Assembly (NCBI GenBank): GCA_019233755.1
Contig: JAFAMD010000011.1
Span: forward strand, 108,847 to 172,846
DNA: 64,000 nt
Direction: 5' to 3'
DNA from: Acidobacteriaceae bacterium
GTDB taxonomy: Bacteria; Acidobacteriota; Terriglobia; Bryobacterales; Bryobacteraceae
Below, in pieces: positions 45,264-55,445 of the stretch; positions within the stretch are counted from its first letter, which is position 1; every line of letters starts with the position of its first letter. The position numbers were made by a program, and so were the translations under genes. A model generated the notes under the pieces. It saw only the letters and a list, made by a program, of their open reading frames with translations. It was not told the origin of the DNA and did no database searches.

Positions 45264-48136
45264 GACGCTACCTCTTTGTAGGCTCGCTTGCCGGGGATGA
45301 CGAGCTTCACTTTCGTGCCGTCTCCTATGCGGCTCGTGATGGTCAGCGTACCCCCGATTCGCTCCGCGCGTTCTCTCATTCCGATCAACCCGTAGTGGCC
45401 GGGTTTACCGGTCTCCGCGATTCGGGGATCGATGCCGCGGCCATTGTCTTCCACGTCCAGGCAGAGCTCTGCGGGGCTATAAATCAGAAAAACGCCAATC
45501 CGTCTCGCCGTGGAATGCTGGAACGCGTTGGCAAGGGCTTGGCATCCGATCTGAACGAGTTCGTCGGCAACCAGAGGATTCACGGCCCGCGGATGCCCTT
45601 CAATAATTAAGCGGGCAGCGGGTCCTGCCTGCCCCTGGACATCTTCAATGGCTTTCGATAAAGCTCTGCTGATATCCGCCGACTCGCGCTCTTTTTCGCG
45701 CAAGTCGCGCAGCACCTCGCGGCCCTTCTGCATCAACTCGCGGGCCAGCGCCAGAGCACGTTGCAAGTGAGGTTTGGCAGTGTGCGACTCCTCAAGCAGG
45801 GCATCCGTTAGTTCCACCTGCAAGCTCACGCCCATCGCACTCTGTAACAATTCGTCGTGCAAGTCTTGTGCAATCCGCGTTCTCTCCGCCAGCCGCTCTT
45901 CAAATCTGGCATTCAACGCAGCCTGCATTTGCTGCAGGCGAAGCCGATAAAAGCCCCAGGCAATAGCCGCCGCGGCACCGATGCAAAGGGCCTTGAATAG
46001 GCCGGTCTGATAGAAGGCCGGCAAAATGGTGAAGTTCAGGGCCGCCCCCTGTTCGTTCCATAAGCCATCATTGTTTGCCGCTATTACGTGGAAGCGGTAG
46101 GCCCCGGGCGGCAGATTTGTATAGAAGGCCTGTCTTCGAGGGCCGGCATTCTCCCACTCCCGGTCGTAGCCTTCGAGCTGATACCGAAACTGCACTTTGC
46201 GAGGCGCGACAAGGCTCAAGCCGGCGTAATCGATTTCGAGATTCCTGGTGAGCGGCGGAAAACGCAGCAGCGAACCGATCGGCGCTTCGCGACTGTCGGC
46301 GATCACCCGCTGTATCACCACAGGGGGCGGTACAGAATTCTTCTCGATGCGCCGCGAATCTATAAGCGCAACACCCGCGGATGTAGTAAACCAAAGCTTT
46401 CCCTCGCTGTCTACAACCGCTGCCGATTGGGATCGCCGAATAGGATTGGCGAAGAGTCCATCTCCGGAGTCATAGAAATCGCACTGAAGCTTGTGCGACG
46501 AAACATGGTCGCCGTCAAACAAGTCCGAGCGCCGTACTTTTGCCACGCCCGTGCTGAACCCCAACCAGAGCGTGTCTTTGCCTTCAGGTTGGATCCAAAG
46601 GACACGGTCGCCCGGTAGTCCTTTCTCAGCGTTCCAGACCGCGAAGTGTTTGCCATCGAAGCGGTACAGGCCCGCATCCGTCGCAAGCCAGATCCAGTGC
46701 TGCTCCACATAGATGTCGTGTACCGTTCCTGCGGGGAAGCCCGCGGTCGTCGACAGCTCATGAAACGAATCTTCTTTGTAAACACCAAGGTCGCCGTCCG
46801 CAAAGCCCATCCATAACGCGCCGTCCTCTTGGCCGCGGATCGCAGTGATCGTCTTCGCGCCGGTGTTCAATTTGTCTCCCAGAGGAAGCAGCACACCATT
46901 TTTCCAAAGATACAGGCCCTTCTGGGCGTCCAAGAGCCAGACGCACTCTGCTGGACCTTTTTCTATCTCGACAACTGATGTGAGCGTTCTTGTGATCAAC
47001 TGAGGCTTCGGAATGCCATGCTCATTGCCCACCGTGAATACGCCTCGAGTTGTGCCCAGCCAGAGCCGGTCATTTCCGACAGACGCGACAGACAGCACGT
47101 CGGAATCGAAAAAAAAGCACTGAACACGCATGTTGTCGATACGGTTCAGACCGTTTTGCGTTCCTACCCATACAGTGCTTCCAGTAGCCTCCAGGGCGGA
47201 AACTCGATCGGTGCTCAGTCCGTCGCGCTTCGTCAATGGAAAGATCTTCCCGAACCGGAACCGGGACAGACCATAGTTCGTGCCCACCCAGATATTGCCT
47301 TCCCGATCTTCAAACAGAGACTCGACCCGCTCGTCCGCTAATTCAGTCTCGTTTTCCCGGCCTTCGCTTCCTGTAAGCAGCCCGGAATCCGAGCGGCCGG
47401 CCCAAATGTATCCGCGCCTATCGCGCACGACGGCGGACAGACTCGGATCGCCTATGAATGAACGTTTTGCCAACCACGCCGTGCTATCTGCCTGGTTCAG
47501 GAACAACTCGCGATTACCCAAGATGATCTTGCGCGCGTACGTTGCGGGCCCTTTCGGGGCCGGCGCCACGTCCTTTGGTCCAACCGGGAAAACATCTGTA
47601 CTTGAGGCCAGCACGCGAACGACGTGCACCGCGTCAATCCGCTCTGCGGGGAACAGTTCTCCCCGCCGGCTTTCGCCAAACCTGTTCAGGCCATTTTGCG
47701 CAATAACCCATACATCACCATCGGGAGCTTGGACGATCGCCTCGACTTCCGTTCGCAAACGGTATTTCTGTAGAGCGGAGCCGCTCATTCGCACGACCAC
47801 ACCGGAAGCAGAACCGGCCCACAAGGCGCCGTCTTTCGTCGCACACAACGCCGTTACAGCCCCTAAAATCAAATCACCGGTTGAGAAGAGTTTTTGATGT
47901 ACAAAATTGATCCCATCAAAACGAACTAAACCATCCGACGTGCCGAGCCACAGGTACCCATCGCGAGTCTGCGTGATGGCCTGAATCAAGGTCGACGGCA
48001 AGCCATCTTTGTGGGTCCAGGAACTGGCGAAGTATCGCTCGAGAGCCGCCCCCTGGGGCGCTGCCATGCCAAGCGCCATGAGACAGGCAATCGTCAGCCG
48101 CGCTTGGAGTTTTCTGGCGTTCGGGGTCAGCCACAC
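45260..48136 (-). CDS. two-component beta-propeller hybrid sensor histidine kinase
   Basis: 958 residues. A signal peptide (about 10-32) leads to a periplasmic two-part propeller with many reg_prop repeats (TRDGYLWLGTSDGLVRFDG, DREGNIWVGTNYGLSRF), then a Y_Y_Y domain (RYQLEGYDREWENAG), a transmembrane helix (GLFKALCIGAAAAIAWGFY), a HisKA_3 dimerisation domain with the His in AQDLHDELLQ, and a HATPase (VEDNGRGID, GLIGMRERAERIGG). There is no receiver domain, so it is not a one-component hybrid. The propeller probably senses an oligosaccharide or an envelope signal. Confidence 0.94.
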   Translation of the reverse strand: MWLTPNARKLQARLTIACLMALGMAAPQGAALERYFASSWTHKDGLPSTLIQAITQTRDGYLWLGTSDGLVRFDGINFVHQKLFSTGDLILGAVTALCATKDGALWAGSASGVVVRMSGSALQKYRLRTEVEAIVQAPDGDVWVIAQNGLNRFGESRRGELFPAERIDAVHVVRVLASSTDVFPVGPKDVAPAPKGPATYARKIILGNRELFLNQADSTAWLAKRSFIGDPSLSAVVRDRRGYIWAGRSDSGLLTGSEGRENETELADERVESLFEDREGNIWVGTNYGLSRFRFGKIFPLTKRDGLSTDRVSALEATGSTVWVGTQNGLNRIDNMRVQCFFFDSDVLSVASVGNDRLWLGTTRGVFTVGNEHGIPKPQLITRTLTSVVEIEKGPAECVWLLDAQKGLYLWKNGVLLPLGDKLNTGAKTITAIRGQEDGALWMGFADGDLGVYKEDSFHELSTTAGFPAGTVHDIYVEQHWIWLATDAGLYRFDGKHFAVWNAEKGLPGDRVLWIQPEGKDTLWLGFSTGVAKVRRSDLFDGDHVSSHKLQCDFYDSGDGLFANPIRRSQSAAVVDSEGKLWFTTSAGVALIDSRRIEKNSVPPPVVIQRVIADSREAPIGSLLRFPPLTRNLEIDYAGLSLVAPRKVQFRYQLEGYDREWENAGPRRQAFYTNLPPGAYRFHVIAANNDGLWNEQGAALNFTILPAFYQTGLFKALCIGAAAAIAWGFYRLRLQQMQAALNARFEERLAERTRIAQDLHDELLQSAMGVSLQVELTDALLEESHTAKPHLQRALALARELMQKGREVLRDLREKERESADISRALSKAIEDVQGQAGPAARLIIEGHPRAVNPLVADELVQIGCQALANAFQHSTARRIGVFLIYSPAELCLDVEDNGRGIDPRIAETGKPGHYGLIGMRERAERIGGTLTITSRIGDGTKVKLVIPGKRAYKEVAS

Positions 48137-48185
48137 ATCTTCTAATTTCTCTTAAACCGGATGCGCCGGTGAACCTATCCGAGGA

Positions 48186-49118
48186 TTACGGGATATGGCT
48201 CAGGTCCGATCCGTTCAGGTGTAAATGCTCGTTCGCCATGAGCGGCGGAAGCCGCCGGATCCACTGATTGAGGGATATATCGGCGTAGTAGTTGCTCTTG
48301 AACATCTCCAGAAACACAACGTCGTCATTCTCCAAATTTTCGATCTAGTGTCCCGCGACCGCCGGCACGAAGCCTACATCGTTCGCATTAAAGTTCATCG
48401 TTCGCGCTTTGGCCGACGAGTCAAAAACAGATCGTCTTCGACGCTCGCCGTCATGGCCTTCATGCGAAAGGTATAAGGAACCCTGCTTTGGCGTATGAGC
48501 CACCCAGTCGGAGAGCAGAAAAGTTCCATATTCGGAAAATGCCCCGTCATCGAATACCAGCAGGAACTCGCATCCATCCGGGCCGAGTCCTTGAATCGAA
48601 TGCTGGTAACCGGCAGGAAAATACCACAGATCGCCGTCTCCCACATCTCCAATGAAAATCTCCAATGAAAATCGTCCCGTCCGGGTTGAGCACGGTGACG
48701 CGGGCATTGCCGTAGAGCATATAGGCCCATTCATTGGCTGTGTGCCAATGCAATTCGCGGTAAGCGCCTGCCTCCAGCCGCATATTTACGCGCGCCAAGT
48801 CCTTTGAGGAGGGCAACTCTCTTGCGTAACCTGGCGCGTCCAGCCGCCATCCTGAACGCGGCGGTGTGCCAAATCAAAGGAATACCAGACAGGGATGACG
48901 TCGCCTTTGTTTGACGCCGGTGGCATTTCCGAGCCGGGGTTTTCACCGGCCAGAGCCCTGTTTACCGGACCAGGATTGCTCGCCGAGCGATTGGGCTCTC
49001 CCAGTTCGATTTCTTGTTTCTTTCCGAATGCAAGCGCGCCAGCACTCAAAGCTACGGCCGCCGCTCCTAATATGGAACGGCGCCCCAGGCTTCGTTCTTC
49101 TGTAGAATTCTCTTTCAT
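48186..49118 (-). pseudogene. Tat-exported bicupin (oxalate decarboxylase-like), decayed
   Basis: The parent protein can be reassembled from three frames. It begins with a Tat signal (LGRRSILGAAAVALSAG), then a cupin with the metal site [20 protein letters not shown], then [15 protein letters not shown]. The first break near 48820 is a 1-nt deletion. The second is a perfect 13-bp tandem duplication at 48648-48673. The second cupin is mostly deleted (the frame jumps to [19 protein letters not shown]), and a TAG at 48345-48347 stands where Tyr is expected; behind it IENLENDDVVFLEMF continues to a TAA at 48186. It is 37 bp after the efflux outer-membrane gene. Confidence 0.9.
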
Positions 49119-49155
49119 TGCCTTTTCTCCTCACAACTACGATTCAGTAGTAACT

Positions 49156-50613
49156 TCACCGCCTGTTGCCAGCCGGGTCGGGCGTACTTAGCCATCCGCC
49201 TCCCAACGCCTTAATGAGGGCGACCGATGCAACCATCTGCTGGCCCTCGATTTGTGTTTGCGTTCGCTGGTTGTACAGCAACGTGGCCTGCGCATTCACG
49301 ACGTTGAGATAGTCCACCAGCCCTGTTTTGTATTGATTCACGGCGATCTCTTCCGTTCTTTGCGCATCGTTCACGGCATTCCCGGTGGACGCAGCCTCTC
49401 CCGCGAGGATGCGGATGGCGGCCAACTGGTCTTCCACCTGCTGGAATCCTGTCAGCACAGCTTGCTCGTACTGCGCCAGTGTCTCCCTGTAATTCGCCTT
49501 GGCCTGCTCGACCTGCGCCTTCAATCTTCCTGCCGTGAAGATCGGCGCCGAAACACCCGCTCCGAGCGATGCCAGTGAGTTCTGCCATGCGAGAACCGAT
49601 GACGGGTTCACGCTTTCGAATCCGGCGGCTCCTGAGATCGTGAACTGAGGGAACTGCAAAGCTCTGGCAACTCCGATTTGCGCGTTTGAGGCCGCAAGCA
49701 TTCTTTCTACGCTCTGAATGTCCGGCCGGTGTTCGAGTAACTCAGAAGGAACCCCGGCCGGAATGACGGGTGGCGCTCCGCTCGGCGGCATCCGAGGTAA
49801 GGAAAATATTGACGGATTTTGGCCCGCCAGGACGGCAATTGCGTGCTCGTACTGCGCGCGCTGTATTTCTATCTGCTTTGCCTGGCTCTCGGTCTGGTCT
49901 AGTATTGTTTTCGCTTGATACACGTCATAATCACTGGCTAAGCCTCCGCGTCGGCGGTTTTCCGTTAGCTGTTCTGCCTGCCCCAGCGCCTCGACAGTCG
50001 CCAGCAACACGTTCCGTTCGGAATCCAGTTCCCGCAGGCCGAAGTAGTTCATCGCGACTCCGGTCTCCGCCACCAGGCGGACGAACCTCAGATCTGCCTG
50101 GCTGCTCTGTTCGGTAGCGGCAGCCGCCTGCACCGTGTGCCGGAGCCTGCCCCAAAAATCGATCTCATATCCCATAAGCATCGATATCTGGAAATCGTTG
50201 TACGTGGCCGCCAGCCCGCCGGTATTCCCGTTATTCGGCCGATCCTGTGCCTCCCGGTTCCGGCTTGCCGATCCTCCGGCGCTCACGGTCGGAAAGAGGT
50301 GCGAGTGGGCTTCCTTCAGGTATTGCTGTGCCTGCTCCACCCGCGCGACCGCCGCGCGAATATCCCAGTTCGCTTCATCCGTCTGTTGTTCCAGCCGGTT
50401 GAGCTCGTCGTCGTGATAGACCAGCCACCAATTGCTGTATCCGATCGGATTGGCTTGCCCGGTGTTTGGGCTCGCACCTTCTTTGTATTGCGGAGCGGCC
50501 GGCGCCGGTGGCCGCTGGTATTTGGGTCCGACCATGCAGCCCGCGGACATCAGTAGAGCCGCCACAACCAGGCTGCTCTTTAGGGTGAAGTTATTCGGCT
50601 TTGGAAATTGCAT
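49156..50613 (-). CDS. outer-membrane efflux lipoprotein (NodT/OprM family)
   Basis: 485 residues. A lipoprotein signal with lipobox SAGC (Cys26) begins the mature part CMVGPKYQRP, the NodT signature. Two OEP repeats follow with long alpha-hairpin helices (EQAQQYLKEAHSHLFPTVSAGG; ERMLAASNAQIGVARALQFPQ). It forms the outer-membrane channel of the tripartite pump. It starts 2 bp after the adaptor gene. Confidence 0.94.
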   Translation of the reverse strand: MQFPKPNNFTLKSSLVVAALLMSAGCMVGPKYQRPPAPAAPQYKEGASPNTGQANPIGYSNWWLVYHDDELNRLEQQTDEANWDIRAAVARVEQAQQYLKEAHSHLFPTVSAGGSASRNREAQDRPNNGNTGGLAATYNDFQISMLMGYEIDFWGRLRHTVQAAAATEQSSQADLRFVRLVAETGVAMNYFGLRELDSERNVLLATVEALGQAEQLTENRRRGGLASDYDVYQAKTILDQTESQAKQIEIQRAQYEHAIAVLAGQNPSIFSLPRMPPSGAPPVIPAGVPSELLEHRPDIQSVERMLAASNAQIGVARALQFPQFTISGAAGFESVNPSSVLAWQNSLASLGAGVSAPIFTAGRLKAQVEQAKANYRETLAQYEQAVLTGFQQVEDQLAAIRILAGEAASTGNAVNDAQRTEEIAVNQYKTGLVDYLNVVNAQATLLYNQRTQTQIEGQQMVASVALIKALGGGWLSTPDPAGNRR

Positions 50614-50615
50614 GG

Positions 50616-51827
50616 CTAACTCCCTATCGCGCTTTCCCGTGAATTCTCCACAACCACCCGACTCCCAGCATTGAGAGAGTCAGGCGGATTGGTGATCACG
50701 GCATCGGTTGGCCGCAAACCTGAGAGCACTTCCACAGAAGCCCCGAAATCGCGTCCGATTGTGACTTTGCGCAGCTGAACGCGGCCATTTTGATCCACCA
50801 CGCCTACCTGCATTCCCGCTTGCTGGAAAATCAATGTATTTGCCGGCAGAATCAAGGAGGTGACAGGAGAGCGCAGTGTGAACGACGCACTGGCATAGGC
50901 GCCCGGGGAAAGTATTCCTCCCTGATTCGGGATGTCAATTTCGGTGCGCATCGTGCGCGAATTCGGATCTACTGCGTGTGCGTACCTCGCCACTCTGCCG
51001 GGGAATTCGCGACCCGGAAAACCCGCGATGGAGAGTTTCGCCGCGACTCCGGGCTTGATGCTGCCGACGTAATCTTCGGGAACGTTAACGAAAACGCGAA
51101 GCGTATCGATCCTGGCAACGCGAAACAGCTCTTGAGCCATCCCGCCGTTCCCCGCATTGACCAGATCTCCTATATCGGTGTTGCGGGCTGTGATCACGCC
51201 ATCAAACGGCGCATAGACTCGTTCGAACGCTTGCAGTTGTTCTAAACGCTGCACGTCGGCTGCTGCGGCTTGGGCGCTGCCAGTCAGCATGGCCACATTC
51301 TGATTGCCCTGATCGACATTCTGCTGCGATACGGAGTGCGTACCGATCAGATCCTGATATCGCGCCGCAGTAATCTTCGCCAGCTTGAGATTCGCTTCGG
51401 CCTGCGCTAATACTCCGCGCGCCTGCATTAATTGCTGATCCAGTTCGGGCGTTTCGATAACGGCGAGCAGTTCGCCTGCTTTGACGTGCGCTCCGATATC
51501 TTTCGTCCACGATTTCAGATACCCATTCGTGCGGGCGAAAATGGGCGATTCGTTGAAGGCCTCTGTGGTACCCGGCAAGCTCAATTCGGTTGCGCCAGCG
51601 CCGCGCGCCGGATGGACGACACTAACATGCTGTAAAGCGAGAGTCCTGGTGACTGCCGCCACTCTTGCTTCGGTTGCGGCTCTTGAGCGCAGCGTGAACA
51701 TTCCGGCGATGCCGAGCGCAAACACCGGCGCCAAAAACCATACCAGCCTTCTACCTCCGGCTTCAGCAGTCCGCCGCTGATTCGGCCGGGCACTTAGGTT
51801 GTTCTGTTCGTCTATCTGATGCAGCAT
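50616..51827 (-). CDS. RND efflux periplasmic adaptor (MFP)
   Basis: 403 residues. An N-terminal membrane anchor (about 28-50), a lipoyl half-motif (VKAGELLAVIETPELDQQL), an alpha-hairpin (about 120-185), the second half-motif (YAPFDGVITARNTDIGDLV) and the beta-barrel domain (IKPGVAAKLSIAGFPGREF) are present. It links the inner-membrane pump to the outer-membrane channel. 27 bp separate it from the pump gene. Confidence 0.94.
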   Translation of the reverse strand: MLHQIDEQNNLSARPNQRRTAEAGGRRLVWFLAPVFALGIAGMFTLRSRAATEARVAAVTRTLALQHVSVVHPARGAGATELSLPGTTEAFNESPIFARTNGYLKSWTKDIGAHVKAGELLAVIETPELDQQLMQARGVLAQAEANLKLAKITAARYQDLIGTHSVSQQNVDQGNQNVAMLTGSAQAAAADVQRLEQLQAFERVYAPFDGVITARNTDIGDLVNAGNGGMAQELFRVARIDTLRVFVNVPEDYVGSIKPGVAAKLSIAGFPGREFPGRVARYAHAVDPNSRTMRTEIDIPNQGGILSPGAYASASFTLRSPVTSLILPANTLIFQQAGMQVGVVDQNGRVQLRKVTIGRDFGASVEVLSGLRPTDAVITNPPDSLNAGSRVVVENSRESAIGS

Positions 51828-51854
51828 TGATTACTCCTTTTTTTTGCCTGCGAT

Positions 51855-54800
51855 CTATTCGACGGATCTCTTCCTTGAATGAACAAGACTGAAGACCACG
51901 GGCACGAAAAACAATGTGGCCACAGTGGCAAATAGCAGTCCTCCAATGACAGCCCTTCCCAACGGCGCATTCTGTTCGCCGCCTTCGCCCAGGCCCAGCG
52001 CCATCGGAATCATGCCGATCATCATGGCGGTGGCCGTCATAATCACCGGACGTAATCGTGTGGCCCCGGCCTGCAGCGCCGCCTGAAACGCATCTCTTGT
52101 TTCGGCCAGCCGTTCATTCGCGAACGTGATAACGAGCACGCTGTTCGATGTGGCAACGCCGATGCTCATGATGGCGCCCATCAATGCCGGAACGCTCAAA
52201 GTGGTTTGAGTGAGGAACAGACACCAGCAAATGCCGGCAAGCGCGCCGGGTAGAGCCGTGATAATGATCAGCGCATCCAGCCACGATTGAAAATTCACGA
52301 CAATCAGGAGATAAACCAGTGCGATCGCGAACGCCAAGCCCGCAAACAGGCCGATAAAGGAGGACCGCATCGTTGCGACCTGTCCCCTTGTCACAAGCGC
52401 TGTCCCTCGCGGCAGTTTCAATGAAGCCGTCAGCTTATTCACATCTCTTGCCACGCTGCCGAGATCTCTTCCTTCGACGCTCGAATAGACATCAATCACG
52501 GGCCGCACGTTGTAATGGCTTACTACCGCTGGTTCTGCGCTCCTTGAAGCCGTTGCGACGTTCTCGAGCAGCTCTATTGGTTGCGCTTGCCCGTAACTGT
52601 TACTTACCGGAATTGTGCCGAGTGAATCCAGCGAGTCCATCTTGTATTGCGGTGTCTGAATTGCAATGGGGTAACTGACTCCGTTCTTGGGGTCCACCCA
52701 GAAATTCGGCGCAGTCTGAAAGCTTGAACTCAACGATGTCAGCAGATTGGTCGCAATATCCCGTTGGTTTAAGTTCATCTGGTTGCTCTTGTTCCGGTCA
52801 ACGGCGTAGACAAAACGCGGCTCATTCATCAACTGATAGACATAGGTGTCCACGGAGCCGGGGACCGCCCGTATTTGGCTGGCGAGTTTCGACGCCAAGG
52901 CGAAGTTCGACCGCATGTCATTGCCGACAATCTGCACATCGATCGCCGACGGCAAGCCAAAATTGAGAATCTGCGTCACAATATCGGCCGGCTGAAAATA
53001 GAATGTCGTTCCGGGAAACAACTGCGGAAGCTCTTTTCGCAGCGCATCTACATACTTCACGGTGGGGTGGTGCCTAGCCTGAAGCGACACCAGAATTTCT
53101 GCATCCAACTCGCCGATTGTGCCCCCGTTGCTATAGGAGAGATTGATCCCGCTGGTGGGCAAGCCGATGTTGTCCAGAATGCCTAGCAGTTCCTGCTGCG
53201 GTATCGTCTGCCGGATCACTTTTTCCACTTCGTCCGTGAGACGGGCAGTGTTTTCAATCCGCGTTCCGGTGCTGGCGCGCAAATGCAACCGGAACTGTCC
53301 GGAATCGACGGTCGGGAAGAAGTCTTGCCCCAACCGGGTTACCAGCAACCCCACGCTCGCGGCGCAGAATACAACGAAGCAGATTCCGAATACTTTCCGG
53401 TGCGCAAGGCACGCCGCAAGCTGCCGTTCATAAACGTCCCTCAGCCACTCAAACCCACGCTCGACTCTGTGGTGAACACGCTCGAGCATCGACCGCCGGC
53501 GCTTTTCTCCGTCGGGCCTGTGCTTTGCGATTTCCCCCGGCAATAGATACTTGACCATCGTTGGCACGAGCGTTCGGGAGAAGAAGTAAGAAGCGAGCAG
53601 CGCGAAAACCACCGATTCGGCAAACGGCACAAACAGGTAGTGAGCGACGCCGGTCAAAAAGAACATCGGCACGAATACGATGCAGATGGAAATCGTGGAT
53701 ACGAAAGCCGGCACCGCGATCTCTTGCGCGCCGGCGAGAATCGATTCCTCCAGCGGCTGACCCGAGGCGATGTGCCGTTCGACATTTTCGATCTCAACAG
53801 TCGCGTCGTCCACCAGAATGCCGACTGCCAGCGCCAGGCCGCCAAGCGTCATGATGTTGATCGTTTCGCCCAACGCGCTCAGAATCAGGAGCGAAGTCAG
53901 GATCGAGAGGGGAATTGAGGTGGCGATAATCAAAGTGCTGCGCCAGCTCCCCAGAAACAACAGGATCATCAGGGCCGTTAGTACAGCCGCGATCGAGGCT
54001 TCCCGAAGCACACCCTGCAAGCTCGCCTTGACGAAGATGGATTGATCGAACAATGGACGGATGACCAGTTGTTGCGGCAGCGTTGCTGCAATTTTCGGCA
54101 ACATTGCCCGGACGCTCGAAACGATCGAGAGGGTAGAGACATTGCCTGTTTTCTGCACGGTCATCAGCACGCCGCGCTGCCCATCCTGACGAACGATATT
54201 TGTCTGGACGGCGTAGCCATCGCGGATATTGGCCACATCTTGCATGAAGACCGTGCCGCCGTTGACGGTCTTAATTGGAAGACGGTTGAGCGCGCTGATC
54301 GCTTCCGGCGTTGAGTTCAACTCGACGTTGTATTCGGTTCGTCCAATCTTGGCCGTCCCAGTCGGCAGAATCACGTTTTGTGCGTTCACGGCATTCACGA
54401 CATCCATCGGCGACAGCCCGTGCGCGAGCAGACGATTGGAATCGATATCCACCATGATTTGGCGCACCTTGCCGCCATAAGGAATGGGCAGCGATGCGCC
54501 GGGAACTGTCGCTAATTGAGGACGAATCTGGTTATTTCCCAAGTCGTTTAGCTGCTGTTCGGAGAGACCCTTACCGCTCAATCCCAATTGCAGAATCGGG
54601 ACTGTCGCGGCGTTATAACTCAATACCAACGGCGGTGTAGTTCCGGGCGGAAACTGCTTGATTCCAACCTGCGACTCCGCAATTATTTCCGAGATCGCGC
54701 TATCCACGTTGGCATTCGGCTGCAGAAAGACCTTGACTACGGCCACGCCGTTCAGAGATTGAGATTCAATGTGTTCGATGTTGTTGACACTGGTTGTCAG

Positions 54801-55010
54801 CGATCTTTCGAAGATAGAAACAATTCGGTTCGCTATTTCCGTAGGAACAAGGCCGGTGTAGGTCCAGACCACGCTAACCACGGGAATGTTGATGGCCGGG
54901 AAGATATCGACCGGCGTGCGCAACAGCGCTACCGGCGCGATGAGCAGGAGCAGAAGCGACAACACAACAAACGTGTAGGGTCGCCGGAGAGCTAATCTAA
55001 CAATCCACAT
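51855..55010 (-). CDS. RND efflux pump, AcrB/MdtB-like inner-membrane subunit
   Basis: 1051 residues, the full length. It has twelve membrane helices in two repeats, two large porter loops, the proton-relay Asp pair in LAVGILVDDATVEIENVER and the starting helix RPYTFVVLSLLLLLIAPVAL. Sequence is of the HAE-1 type (hydrophobic drugs, solvents, detergents). It is encoded between a DoxX-like gene (21 bp upstream) and the adaptor gene (27 bp downstream), all minus: one operon. Confidence 0.95.
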   Translation of the reverse strand: MWIVRLALRRPYTFVVLSLLLLLIAPVALLRTPVDIFPAINIPVVSVVWTYTGLVPTEIANRIVSIFERSLTTSVNNIEHIESQSLNGVAVVKVFLQPNANVDSAISEIIAESQVGIKQFPPGTTPPLVLSYNAATVPILQLGLSGKGLSEQQLNDLGNNQIRPQLATVPGASLPIPYGGKVRQIMVDIDSNRLLAHGLSPMDVVNAVNAQNVILPTGTAKIGRTEYNVELNSTPEAISALNRLPIKTVNGGTVFMQDVANIRDGYAVQTNIVRQDGQRGVLMTVQKTGNVSTLSIVSSVRAMLPKIAATLPQQLVIRPLFDQSIFVKASLQGVLREASIAAVLTALMILLFLGSWRSTLIIATSIPLSILTSLLILSALGETINIMTLGGLALAVGILVDDATVEIENVERHIASGQPLEESILAGAQEIAVPAFVSTISICIVFVPMFFLTGVAHYLFVPFAESVVFALLASYFFSRTLVPTMVKYLLPGEIAKHRPDGEKRRRSMLERVHHRVERGFEWLRDVYERQLAACLAHRKVFGICFVVFCAASVGLLVTRLGQDFFPTVDSGQFRLHLRASTGTRIENTARLTDEVEKVIRQTIPQQELLGILDNIGLPTSGINLSYSNGGTIGELDAEILVSLQARHHPTVKYVDALRKELPQLFPGTTFYFQPADIVTQILNFGLPSAIDVQIVGNDMRSNFALASKLASQIRAVPGSVDTYVYQLMNEPRFVYAVDRNKSNQMNLNQRDIATNLLTSLSSSFQTAPNFWVDPKNGVSYPIAIQTPQYKMDSLDSLGTIPVSNSYGQAQPIELLENVATASRSAEPAVVSHYNVRPVIDVYSSVEGRDLGSVARDVNKLTASLKLPRGTALVTRGQVATMRSSFIGLFAGLAFAIALVYLLIVVNFQSWLDALIIITALPGALAGICWCLFLTQTTLSVPALMGAIMSIGVATSNSVLVITFANERLAETRDAFQAALQAGATRLRPVIMTATAMMIGMIPMALGLGEGGEQNAPLGRAVIGGLLFATVATLFFVPVVFSLVHSRKRSVE

Positions 55011-55031
55011 AAGGCGAAATTCCTGAAGCGG

Positions 55032-55445
55032 TCAGTTACTCCTCGTATTCGGAAACCGGATTTGTTTCCAGCCGAAAAGACGCGCATCGAGCGAAAAGGC
55101 CCCAGGTCCGACCAATCCAATTGCGAAGGCGAGCCATACCAGGAGCAGGCTCTCGAGCGGTTGAAGCCCCAAAGCAGCAGACGTAAGCCCGAGAATCACG
55201 GTGAGGCTAGTCGCAAGCGACGTCCACAAGCCGACGATGATGAGAATGCCGAGTACCAAAGCGCACGCCGCAGTGATTTCGCTGAGAGTTCCAGTCTTGG
55301 TATCGGGCAGCGTAAGTAACCCGCACAAAGTCTGGCAACTCTGCTCAGCAACACCGCCGCCGCTCAAAAATCTCAGCAGTAAAAGTCCGATTGCGGCGCC
55401 TCCGTTTGGGAATGAGGTATATGCGCGTGTCATCATCTGGTTCAA
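55032..55445 (-). CDS. DoxX-like membrane protein
   Basis: 137 residues with four membrane helices and the DoxX opening (GGAAIGLLLLRFLSGGG) and closing (LVGPGAFSLDARLFGWKQI, matching G-P-G-x-x-S-x-D-x-x). DoxX-like proteins are linked to redox or thiol stress. It is the first gene of the efflux operon. Confidence 0.85.
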   Translation of the reverse strand: MNQMMTRAYTSFPNGGAAIGLLLLRFLSGGGVAEQSCQTLCGLLTLPDTKTGTLSEITAACALVLGILIIVGLWTSLATSLTVILGLTSAALGLQPLESLLLVWLAFAIGLVGPGAFSLDARLFGWKQIRFPNTRSN

